Shown one piece after another: positions 1-6,495 of a stretch of 11,583 nt of DNA. How positions within the stretch are numbered: position 1 is the stretch's first letter; the number at the start of each line of letters is the position of its first letter. The DNA lies in contig PMZN01000138.1 of NCBI GenBank assembly GCA_003170375.1, forward strand, positions 22,433 through 34,015, read 5' to 3'. This DNA is from Acidimicrobiaceae bacterium. Its GTDB lineage: Bacteria; Actinomycetota; Acidimicrobiia; Acidimicrobiales; Bog-793. The translations under genes and the position numbers were made by a program. The notes under the pieces are model-generated. The model saw only the letters and a list, made by a program, of their open reading frames with translations. It ran no database searches and was not told the origin of the DNA.

Positions 1-463
1 GTGCCTGCTTTTGGCGGGGATCGCTGCCCTTCAAGTTGCTGTCTACTGCGCGCCTCGTGCCGTCGGCACGGACGAGACCGGAGTGCACGGTGGCCGTGGC
101 CTGTGCCTCGATCTGGGCGACGTTCGCTACCAACTGCGGTTTCGACGACGCGCCGTGACGGTCCTGCGCCCCGGTGATGCGGGGGCGGCCTGGACGCGGG
201 ACGCCTCGCTCCCGTCGTGGCCGTTTGCCGGACGCGATTCGCCCAGTTGGGGAGCCGAAATGGGCAGTTGTCGTTCCCTGACCCTTGGTTCTCTGTGACC
301 GACGTTGTTGGGACCCTGGCGCGTGCCGTTCCGTCCGATGCAGTACGCCACGCGGAGCCGTAGTCGCCTTCATGTGGCGACTCGCAGCAGAGCTTCTGGC
401 CACCTGACGTGACTTGTGGCTACGGCTCTTGGCTCCCGAGGGATGGTTGGATCGAAATCAACC
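1..463. other. Left-flank region with no defensible gene
   Basis: No protein family is recognisable here. On the plus strand a frame is open from the left edge to a TGA at 296-298, but its translation is arginine-rich and unfamiliar. On the minus strand another frame is open to the left edge; from a TTG at 133 it reads 44 codons with about 79% G/C at third positions, containing VANVAQIEAQATATVHSGL. It could be the start of a gene lying outside the window, but it has no visible ribosome binding site. A perfect 15-bp palindrome (CGTGCCG-T-CGGCACG) lies at 56-70. Positions 299-463 hold only a hairpin (362-382). Confidence 0.5.
362..382. repeat. Stem-loop, 7-bp perfect stem
   Basis: AGTCGCC at 362-368 is the exact reverse complement of GGCGACT at 376-382, with the 7-nt loop TTCATGT. 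No T-tract follows on either strand, so a classic intrinsic terminator is not shown. It could be a U-less terminator-like hairpin separating the sugar operon from whatever lies to the left, or chance in GC-rich DNA. Confidence 0.35.
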
Positions 464-494
464 TTGACTTCCAAACTTACTATGTTAATTTAAC
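464..494 (+). promoter_or_regulatory. Putative promoter of the sugar operon
   Basis: TTGACT at 464-469 matches five of six bases of the -35 consensus and lies in the only AT-rich patch before the ROK gene. The -10 is uncertain: TAATTT (486-491, 16-bp spacer) or TTTAAC (489-494, 19-bp spacer). Either would put the transcript start near 500 and leave a leader of roughly 50 nt before the ATG at 548. The -10 region lies inside the inverted repeat at 475-503, which fits repression by steric block. Confidence 0.5.
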
Positions 495-503
495 ACAGTA
501 AGT
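475..503. promoter_or_regulatory. 29-bp inverted repeat, likely ROK operator
   Basis: The left arm ACTTACTATGTTAA (475-488) and right arm TTAACACAGTAAGT (490-503) pair at 13 of 14 positions around a central T (489); the only mismatch is 482/496. It is an AT-rich island in GC-rich DNA, 45 bp before the ROK gene and over the putative -10. ROK repressors bind AT-rich dyads of this general kind and often repress their own operon, so autoregulation with release by a sugar is inferred. I saw no second copy elsewhere in the window, which fits one regulated promoter for all six genes. Confidence 0.7.
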
Positions 504-547
504 CTGATGCGACGGCGCAACGCGTTGAGAGGGGAGGCACGAGGCAG

Positions 548-1846
548 ATGCGGGCCAAGGATCGCTCCCCGGCGGCGCGTTCATCCGTGAGGGGCCTCGA
601 CCCGGACGGCCCCGGGAACTCCGCCGTGGAGTCCCCGATGCAGCGGGGCTCCCGATCATTGCTGCGGGATATCAACGTCAGTCTGCTTATCGAGCTCGTC
701 CGCCGCTCCGGTCCCATCTCTCGAGCGGAACTCGCTCGCCAAAGTGGGCTCAGTGCGCCAACGGTTTCTACGATCGTTGGCCAGCTGCTTGAGCGTGGGA
801 TCTTCATCGAGGTTGCAACGGCACCCTCAAATGGCGGTCGCCCGCCCGTGCTGCTCAGTATTGACCCGAGCGCCGGCTACGTGATCGGGATCAAGCTGCG
901 CGGCGACGGCCTGACGACGGTGGTCTGCGATCTCGACGCCCAGGTCTTAGCGACCGAGGAGGCGTCAGTTTCGCTGGTCGGCGATCCTGCGGCCGCCATC
1001 CAGGCAATCGAGCAGGAGACTCGAAGAGCGCTGCGGGCTGCCGCAGTACCACGATCGAAGGTCCTCGGTGTGGGAATCGGCCTGTCTGGGGTCATCGACT
1101 CCAGTCGAGGCGTGTGCAACTTTTCCCACCTGCTCCAGTGGCGCAACGCGGATCTCGCAAAACCCCTCCAGCGCCGTTTGCGCTTGCCCGTTTGGGTCGA
1201 CAACGACGTGAAGACACTCGCCGTCGCGGAGAAGTGGTCTGGTGATGCGCTCAGTGCTCGCGACTTCGTCACTTTGAGCGTCGGACGAGGCATTGGGCTC
1301 GGGATCGTCATCAACCGTTCGCTCTACCGCGGCGCGACTGGGGGAAGCGGCGAGTTCGGACACATGATCGTAGAGCCGGGCGGTCCAAAGTGTGAATGTG
1401 GCCGATTCGGCTGCCTCGAGGCGCTAGTCGGTGAGGACGCATTGCGTCGCCGTGTTGGAGAACGCCACGGGCGTGACGTGACGAGGGACCAGCTCATCGC
1501 ACTTGCCACGGCTGGCGACGGGGCGACGCTCGAAGTGCTTGACAGCGCCGGCCGGAAGCTGGGTTTGGCGGTCGCCAACATGGTCACCCTGCTCAATCCA
1601 GAGCTGTTGATCATCTGTGGTGAGGGGACTGACCTCGGCAACCCATTTCTCGACCCGGTCGTAACCGCCGTACGAGAGCAGACATTTGCTGACTTGGGTC
1701 GCCAAGTTGAGGTGAAGGTACAGCGCTGGGGCAATGACGTGTGGGCTGTCGGAGCCGCGACGCTCGTGTTGCGCGAGTCGTTCAGCCTTCCTGGACCTGA
1801 CGAGAAGAGCCATGCCATCTGGCACAGGCCCGGCCCAGAGCGGTGA
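548..1846 (+). CDS. ROK-family transcriptional repressor of the sugar operon
   Basis: A DNA-binding, sugar-sensing regulator of the NagC/Mlc/XylR type, probably controlling its own operon through the dyad at 475-503. Residues about 57-86 (ISRAELARQSGLSAPTVSTI onward) are a winged helix-turn-helix; residues about 105-415 are the ROK sugar-kinase-like domain. The ROK zinc site is present: GEFGHM with H272, then CECGRFGCLE with C282, C284 and C289. The DND at 218-220 is the sugar-contacting position, followed by K rather than the N usual in active ROK kinases, which suits a repressor. The ATG at 548 has GGGGAGG 10 nt upstream. A second ATG at 638 (residue 31) would give a more family-typical N-terminus, so the exact start is open. 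The inducer is not readable from sequence; isomaltose or a related alpha-glucoside is inferred from the neighbours. Length of about 400-430 aa is normal. Confidence 0.93.
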   Translation: MRAKDRSPAARSSVRGLDPDGPGNSAVESPMQRGSRSLLRDINVSLLIELVRRSGPISRAELARQSGLSAPTVSTIVGQLLERGIFIEVATAPSNGGRPPVLLSIDPSAGYVIGIKLRGDGLTTVVCDLDAQVLATEEASVSLVGDPAAAIQAIEQETRRALRAAAVPRSKVLGVGIGLSGVIDSSRGVCNFSHLLQWRNADLAKPLQRRLRLPVWVDNDVKTLAVAEKWSGDALSARDFVTLSVGRGIGLGIVINRSLYRGATGGSGEFGHMIVEPGGPKCECGRFGCLEALVGEDALRRRVGERHGRDVTRDQLIALATAGDGATLEVLDSAGRKLGLAVANMVTLLNPELLIICGEGTDLGNPFLDPVVTAVREQTFADLGRQVEVKVQRWGNDVWAVGAATLVLRESFSLPGPDEKSHAIWHRPGPER

Positions 1847-1889
1847 GAGAAGCGGACGTGGACACGGCTTGGGCTAGGCAGCGGATCAA

Positions 1890-3038
1890 GTGAACGAGAG
1901 TAAGCCAAGAACGACGATGCGGTCGAGCGTTGCGTCCATACTGCGCAACCAGGAGGAGAACGGGGCGTTCGTCGCGTCGCCGGACTTCGCTGAGTATCGC
2001 TACTGCTGGCTACGTGACGGTTCATTTATCGCATACGCACTCGACCAGGTCGGTGAGCATGGCGCGTCAGCTCGATACCACGAGTGGGCCAACCGGGCGG
2101 TTGGGGGCATCAGCGCTCTAATCGACCGGGCGATCGACTGGCATCGCGAAGGCAAGGCATTGCATCCAGACCATATGCCGCCTGCCCGATTCGCTCTCGA
2201 TGGTTCGAATGTCGTGGACGACTGGCCGAACTTTCAGATCGACGGTTACGGCACCTGGTTGTGGGCTTTGGGACAGCACCTGCTCAGCACCGGCCAGGAT
2301 GGTGTTCCAGAGGAACTTCGTACTTCCGTCGAGCGGGTCGGGCGTTACCTCGACGAGTTTGCTCTCAGCCCCTGTTTCGACGTCTGGGAAGAGAGCGGGT
2401 CCGCGCTGCATACTTCCACGCTGGCGTGTGTTTACGGAGGCCTGACAGCCGCTGCGCGATTGCTGGATGACAAGGAGCTTCTCGAGCGCGCGGAATCTGT
2501 CCAATCCCGCGTTCGCGACAGCGCGCTTCGCCTCGGGCACTATGTGAAGTCAAGTGAGAGCGACGACGTAGACGCAAGTGTCCTTTGGCTTTCGACGCCG
2601 TTTTGGGTCGTCGAGCCAGGAGATCACTACTTCGCCCAGACAGTTCGGGCGATCGAGGCACGGCTCAGCCTCGATGGCGGACTTCGTCGCTACCCGACCG
2701 ACACGTACTTCGGAAGCGGAGCGTGGCCGGTGCTCACGGCGTCGCTCGGTTGGCACTATCTGGCAGTCGGCGACGTTGACGCAGCACGTCGCTGTGGGGA
2801 CTGGGTGGCCGGCCATTTCGATGACGAGGGATGCCTCGGCGAGCAATTCGGCGGGGAACGACGCGACCCAGAGCACTACCGCGAGTGGGTTGATCGGTGG
2901 GGTCTACCCGCGAAGGACCTCACATGGTCACACGCCATGTACGTAGTGCTCTGTGCCGCGCTCGACGATCTCGACGGATCGTACGCGGGAAGCGCGCGGA
3001 TTCACCCGACCAGGAATCAGGGGGAGCTGGAGAAGTGA
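1890..3038 (+). CDS. GH15 glucohydrolase, isomaltose glucohydrolase-like
   Basis: An inverting exo-acting glucosidase of glycoside hydrolase family 15 that would release glucose from the non-reducing end of a short alpha-glucan. YCWLRDGSF (residues 38-46) is the family substrate-binding segment. DVWEESGS holds the expected general acid E167, with E168 beside it. GEQF holds the expected general base E318; LTWSHAM near the C-terminus is also typical. There is no signal peptide and no starch-binding domain, and 382 aa is about the length of the catalytic (alpha/alpha)6 barrel alone, so it is cytoplasmic. A short actinobacterial GH15 of this type from Kribbella flavida is a known isomaltose glucohydrolase, and the GH66 gene in this operon makes alpha-1,6 specificity the best guess. 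The GTG at 1890 lies 43 nt after the ROK stop; the ATG at 1917 is an equally plausible start. Neither has a strong ribosome site. Confidence 0.88.
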   Translation: MNESKPRTTMRSSVASILRNQEENGAFVASPDFAEYRYCWLRDGSFIAYALDQVGEHGASARYHEWANRAVGGISALIDRAIDWHREGKALHPDHMPPARFALDGSNVVDDWPNFQIDGYGTWLWALGQHLLSTGQDGVPEELRTSVERVGRYLDEFALSPCFDVWEESGSALHTSTLACVYGGLTAAARLLDDKELLERAESVQSRVRDSALRLGHYVKSSESDDVDASVLWLSTPFWVVEPGDHYFAQTVRAIEARLSLDGGLRRYPTDTYFGSGAWPVLTASLGWHYLAVGDVDAARRCGDWVAGHFDDEGCLGEQFGGERRDPEHYREWVDRWGLPAKDLTWSHAMYVVLCAALDDLDGSYAGSARIHPTRNQGELEK

Positions 3039-3215
3039 CTCGGAGGGCACGCACGTGGTCAGCGCGGCAAGGCGGGTCGATCAACGGCGATTGAGTGAGT
3101 TGTCCGCGGGCGTTGCCCGCAAGTCTGAGAAGACAAGCGATCACGAGGAGGAGAAGGAGGGAAGGAGCAGGGCTACGCGGCCCAGGACCATCAGAAATCA
3201 ATCAGAAAAGGGAAA
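3039..3215 (+). promoter_or_regulatory. Long intergenic leader before the binding-protein gene
   Basis: This is the longest gap in the operon. It holds a perfect hairpin, GCGGGC (3106-3111), loop GTT, GCCCGC (3115-3120), with no T-tract after it. Further on, an uninterrupted 23-base purine run (3145-3167) contains AGGAGG (3146-3151) and AAGGAGG (3154-3160), neither followed by a start codon at usable distance. The hairpin could be an mRNA-processing or stability element that raises binding-protein transcript over the GH15 part, a common arrangement in sugar ABC operons; this is inference. No convincing internal promoter was seen. Confidence 0.4.
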
Positions 3216-3221
3216 GTGATC

Positions 3222-4526
3222 ATGAAAGCAAGAAATCCATCAAGGTGGAGGACCAGGACGGCGGTGCGACTGCTTGTCGCGGTCGCCACGATCGGGGCTG
3301 GTGGCACATTGGTTGGTCTCACCGGGGCAGCGAGCTCGGCGTCGACCGTGGCGCACAGTACGTCAGTAGTGACGCTCCAGTTCTGGAACGCCTACAACGA
3401 TGTAACAGAGACACCCGTGATGAATGGCGTCGTCATTCCTAGTTTCGAATCTCAGAACCCGGGGATCAAGGTAGTTGACGACACCCTTCCGTACGCCGGG
3501 CTCCTGGAGAAGTTCATCGCGTCGTCCGCCGCGGGGGACCCACCAGACTTGATGCGTTCTGACATCGCCTGGGTGCCCCAACTCGCATCCGAGGGCACAC
3601 TGCTCGAAACCTCGACCCAGCCGTGGTTCAAACCGATCAAGGCAGCGGCTGATCCCGGCCCGCTTTCCACGAACTATTGGAACGGCGGCTACTACGGGCT
3701 CCCTGACGACACGAACACCCAGGTCTTCTTCTGGAACAGGGCGGACTTCGCCGCGGCCCACCTCTCCCCCCCGACGACATGGGGCCAGATGATCGCGGAC
3801 GCGAAGTTGTTGACCATTCCGTCTAAGCAGCAACACGGTCTCGGCGTCGACAGCACCGACATCTGGAACGTCGGTCCGTACGTATGGACCGACGGCGGCA
3901 ACTTCACGAACAAGGCGCTGACGCAGGCGACCGGTTACATGAACAGCCCCAAGACCGAAGCTGCGGTCCAGACGCTCGTGACCCTCTACAAGGAAGGGGT
4001 CATCGGCAGTGACTTCGTCGGCGGCTCAGGGTCGATCAGCGGGGAAACGGGCTTCCCGACTGGTGCGTACGCGATGTACTTCGACGGCCCGTGGGCTCCG
4101 ACGAGCTACAAGGCTGCAAAGTTCACCGGCTACGGCACGTCGTTGATCCCGAGGGGCGCAGGGGGCTCGACTTCGGTCGTCGGTGGCGAGGACCTGGTCA
4201 TAGCCAAGGGTGGCAAGCACCTCGCCGACACGATCAAGTTCGTCCAGTTCCTCCAGTCGCCATTTGCGCAGCTCGCGATGGCCGGTGCAGGCGACATGGC
4301 TGCGTACAAGACGGACTCCGCAGCCGAGGCGATTGAGAATCCCGCCCTCAAGATCTTCGCCCTGGAGCTCCTGACTGCGAGGGCTCGGCCGGTGACCCAG
4401 GGCTACGCCCAGCTTGACACCGACTTCTCCAACCAGCTGGCTCTGATGCTTGCCGGCAAGGTCGGAGTTGACCAAGGCCTGAACACCGCGGCCCAGGAAG
4501 CGAATAAAGCACTCGCCGGAAGTTGA
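3222..4526 (+). CDS. CUT1 ABC transporter sugar-binding protein
   Basis: The extracellular solute-binding protein (family 1, MalE type) that would capture an oligosaccharide and hand it to the two permeases that follow. After the signal region the protein starts with the typical VVTLQFWNAYND, then IPSFESQNPGIKV and GDPPDL. The middle YYGLPDDTNTQVFFWN and PPTTWGQM are also typical of CUT1 binding proteins. The N-terminus is arginine-rich (RWRTRTAVR) followed by a hydrophobic stretch (about residues 14-36) and a possible signal peptidase I site after SSA (residue 40). There is no lipobox cysteine and no cysteine in the whole protein, unusual for a Gram-positive binding protein. I prefer the ATG at 3222 because GGGA at 3210-3213 (in AAAAGGGA) stands 8 nt before it; the in-frame GTG at 3216 is too close. 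The stop overlaps the next start. Ligand inferred: isomalto-oligosaccharides. Confidence 0.9.
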   Translation: MKARNPSRWRTRTAVRLLVAVATIGAGGTLVGLTGAASSASTVAHSTSVVTLQFWNAYNDVTETPVMNGVVIPSFESQNPGIKVVDDTLPYAGLLEKFIASSAAGDPPDLMRSDIAWVPQLASEGTLLETSTQPWFKPIKAAADPGPLSTNYWNGGYYGLPDDTNTQVFFWNRADFAAAHLSPPTTWGQMIADAKLLTIPSKQQHGLGVDSTDIWNVGPYVWTDGGNFTNKALTQATGYMNSPKTEAAVQTLVTLYKEGVIGSDFVGGSGSISGETGFPTGAYAMYFDGPWAPTSYKAAKFTGYGTSLIPRGAGGSTSVVGGEDLVIAKGGKHLADTIKFVQFLQSPFAQLAMAGAGDMAAYKTDSAAEAIENPALKIFALELLTARARPVTQGYAQLDTDFSNQLALMLAGKVGVDQGLNTAAQEANKALAGS

Positions 4527-5476
4527 GCGAAGCAAGTATCTCCGAGCGGCACCCGGCGACAGTCTCGCCGGGTGCCGCCTCGCGGCGATCCACCCGTTCG
4601 CATCGCGTCCGCCGGATCGCGACCCCCTATCTCCTGTTAGCACCGGCGGTGGTCGTCTACGCGGTCTTTACCGTCTACCCGATCTTCCGCCAGTTCGACA
4701 TCAGCTTCTACAACTGGCACATCTTTCCCGGCGTGTCGAACCCCTTCGTCGGCTGGTCGAACTACACCGCGATCTTCCGCGACCCCGTCGTGCGCACGGC
4801 GTCGTTCAACTCGTTCCTCTTCATCGTCATCACGGTACCGGTCCAGATGGCGATCGGACTGTTTGCTGCAGCAGTCCTCACCGACCGCCTACCCGGATCG
4901 ATGTTCTGGCGAGCGGCCGTGTACATCCCGGTCGTCACCTCGTGGGTTGTGGTGAGCTGGGTCTTCTCCTACATCTTCGCCTCGCAAGGCGGCATCATGA
5001 ACGCCGTCGTCGGCTTCTTCGCCGGCCACAGCGTGAGCATCGACTGGACGGCGCAGACCTGGACGGGCAACGCGGTCATCTGGCTCCTCAGCATCTGGAA
5101 GGGTGTCGGCTGGTCGTTCATCATCTTCCTCGCAGCGCTCGATGGCATTCCCCGGCAGTTGCTCGAGGCAGCCCGGATCGACGGAGCCTCGGAGGCGCGG
5201 GTCTGGCGCCACGTCGTCCTCCCGTCGATTCGCGCCGCGGTCACCTTCGTCCTCGTGCTTCTCGTCATCGGCGCCGCGCAAGTGTTCACCCAGATCTACG
5301 AGATCACCAAAGGTGGTCCCTACAACTCGACGCAATCGCTCATGACCTACATGTACCAGCAGGCGTTTTCTTACTTCGCCTTCGGTTACGCGGCAGCCCT
5401 TGCGTCGCTGCTCGCTGTGGTGCTGTTCGGGTTCAGCGCGGCCGAGATCCGCATTCTCCGACAGCAAGACGTCTGA
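4523..5476 (+). CDS. CUT1 ABC transporter permease, MalF-like subunit
   Basis: One of the two membrane subunits of the sugar importer. A basic cytoplasmic N-terminus (residues 1-33) leads into the first membrane helix (about 35-55, PYLLLAPAVVVYAVF), followed by five more hydrophobic segments. The cytoplasmic EAA loop that docks the ATPase reads EAARIDGASEARVWRHVVLP from residue 215 and is intact. Length of 317 aa is normal for the MalF-type partner without large periplasmic insertions. The start is a TTG that shares bases with the TGA of the binding-protein gene (TTGA). It is the only canonical start possible, because an in-frame TAA lies at 4503-4505 and the next candidate is inside helix 1. 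It lacks a properly spaced ribosome site, so translation is probably coupled to the upstream gene. Confidence 0.92.
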   Translation: MSEASISERHPATVSPGAASRRSTRSHRVRRIATPYLLLAPAVVVYAVFTVYPIFRQFDISFYNWHIFPGVSNPFVGWSNYTAIFRDPVVRTASFNSFLFIVITVPVQMAIGLFAAAVLTDRLPGSMFWRAAVYIPVVTSWVVVSWVFSYIFASQGGIMNAVVGFFAGHSVSIDWTAQTWTGNAVIWLLSIWKGVGWSFIIFLAALDGIPRQLLEAARIDGASEARVWRHVVLPSIRAAVTFVLVLLVIGAAQVFTQIYEITKGGPYNSTQSLMTYMYQQAFSYFAFGYAAALASLLAVVLFGFSAAEIRILRQQDV

Positions 5477-5488
5477 GGGAAGCGGAAC

Positions 5489-6379
5489 GTGGCACCCTCA
5501 GGCGAGCCCAACCGGAGCAAGTCGGTGACGCCCATCGCAGGAACAGGGCCCGGACTCTTCGGCATCCGCAAGCGGAACCGTTCACGACTTGTCATCGCGG
5601 TGCTTCTGGCGCTGGTCTCCCTGGGCCCCCTCCTCTACATGCTCTCGTTGTCGTTCCAGCCGAACGGCGGCCTCCTCGGGGCGACGGTGCTCATCCCGAC
5701 CCACCCGACGGTGCAGAACTACGTGCAGGCGTGGACCGAGAACAGCTTCAGCCACTACTTCTTCAACAGCCTCTTCGTCGCCGTCGCGACCGTTGCCATC
5801 ACGGTCACGATCGCCTCGCTCGCCGCATTCGCGTTCGCGCGCTACAGGTTCCCGATGAAACAGGTGATCTTCTACATTTTCCTTGCCAGCCTCGCAGTGC
5901 CGAACCTGTTGCTTCTCATCCCCCAGTTCCTCCTCATGGACCGGCTTCACCTGCTCAACTCACTCGAGGGGCTCACCCTTCTCTACGTGGCCTCCAATCT
6001 GCCCTTCACGATCTTCTTGTTGCGCGGCTTCTTCGAGGCGATACCTCGCGAGTACGAGGAAGCGATCCGCCTGGAAGGGGCCGGGACGCTGCGGGTCCTC
6101 GTCAGCCTGATCGTGCCGCTCTCACTGCCAGCGGTCGCCGTGGTCTCGATGTTCATCTTCAGCGCCGCCTGGGACGAGTTCCCGGTCGCGCTGACGATGA
6201 TCAATTCGGCGTCGCGATACACGCTCCCCGTCGGTCTAGCCGACTTCATCGGTGTGCACACGATTGCGTGGGGGCCGTTCTTCGCGGCGTCGGTCATCGC
6301 TACGGTGCCCGTCATCGTCGTCTTTCTTGTTTCCTTGCGCTGGTTCCGTAGCGGGGTGTCTCTCGGTGCCATCCGCTGA
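5489..6379 (+). CDS. CUT1 ABC transporter permease, MalG-like subunit
   Basis: The second membrane subunit of the importer. Helix 1 spans about residues 33-54 (LVIAVLLALVSLGPLLYML), followed by SLSFQPNGGLLG, the usual MalG-type extracellular start, then further hydrophobic segments to a six-helix total. The EAA loop is present at about residues 190-210 with E191, A192 and G197 in EEAIRLEGAGTLRVL, ending in IVPLSLP. Length of 296 aa is typical. The GTG start has GAGGGAAGCGG 5-10 nt upstream and lies 12 nt after the stop of the first permease, so the two are co-transcribed and made in similar amounts. No ABC ATPase gene follows; the complex presumably uses a shared MsiK/MalK-type ATPase encoded elsewhere, which is common in actinomycetes. 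Confidence 0.93.
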   Translation: MAPSGEPNRSKSVTPIAGTGPGLFGIRKRNRSRLVIAVLLALVSLGPLLYMLSLSFQPNGGLLGATVLIPTHPTVQNYVQAWTENSFSHYFFNSLFVAVATVAITVTIASLAAFAFARYRFPMKQVIFYIFLASLAVPNLLLLIPQFLLMDRLHLLNSLEGLTLLYVASNLPFTIFLLRGFFEAIPREYEEAIRLEGAGTLRVLVSLIVPLSLPAVAVVSMFIFSAAWDEFPVALTMINSASRYTLPVGLADFIGVHTIAWGPFFAASVIATVPVIVVFLVSLRWFRSGVSLGAIR

Positions 6380-6437
6380 GCTGAAGCGCTTAGGTCGCGG
6401 ATGCACGACGCCTCCGAACTTGAGCGGAACGACCGCG

Positions 6438-6494
6438 ATGACGACCAGACTGACGAACCCAGCTGACTATCCCTGGGCGATGAGAGGGGCCTGA
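6438..6494 (+). CDS. Possible 18-codon leader ORF before the GH66 gene
   Basis: In the 116-nt gap between the second permease and the GH66 gene, an ATG at 6438 opens an 18-codon frame (MTTRLTNPADYPWAMRGA) ending at TGA 6492-6494, one base before the GH66 ATG. GAGCGGAA lies 8 nt upstream and could act as a weak ribosome site. The tight TGAgATG junction would allow translational coupling. No family is recognised, and an ORF this short is often chance. Confidence 0.2.
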   Translation: MTTRLTNPADYPWAMRGA

Positions 6495-6495
6495 G

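Noticed and set aside
4889..5467. 192-codon minus-strand open frame opposite the first permease
   Set aside because: It is rich in charged residues with no recognisable domain, and it mirrors the codon pattern of the permease.
4942..6351. 469-codon plus-strand open frame across both permease genes
   Set aside because: It is an arginine- and proline-rich alternate-frame shadow of two clear permeases that carry EAA loops and membrane helices.
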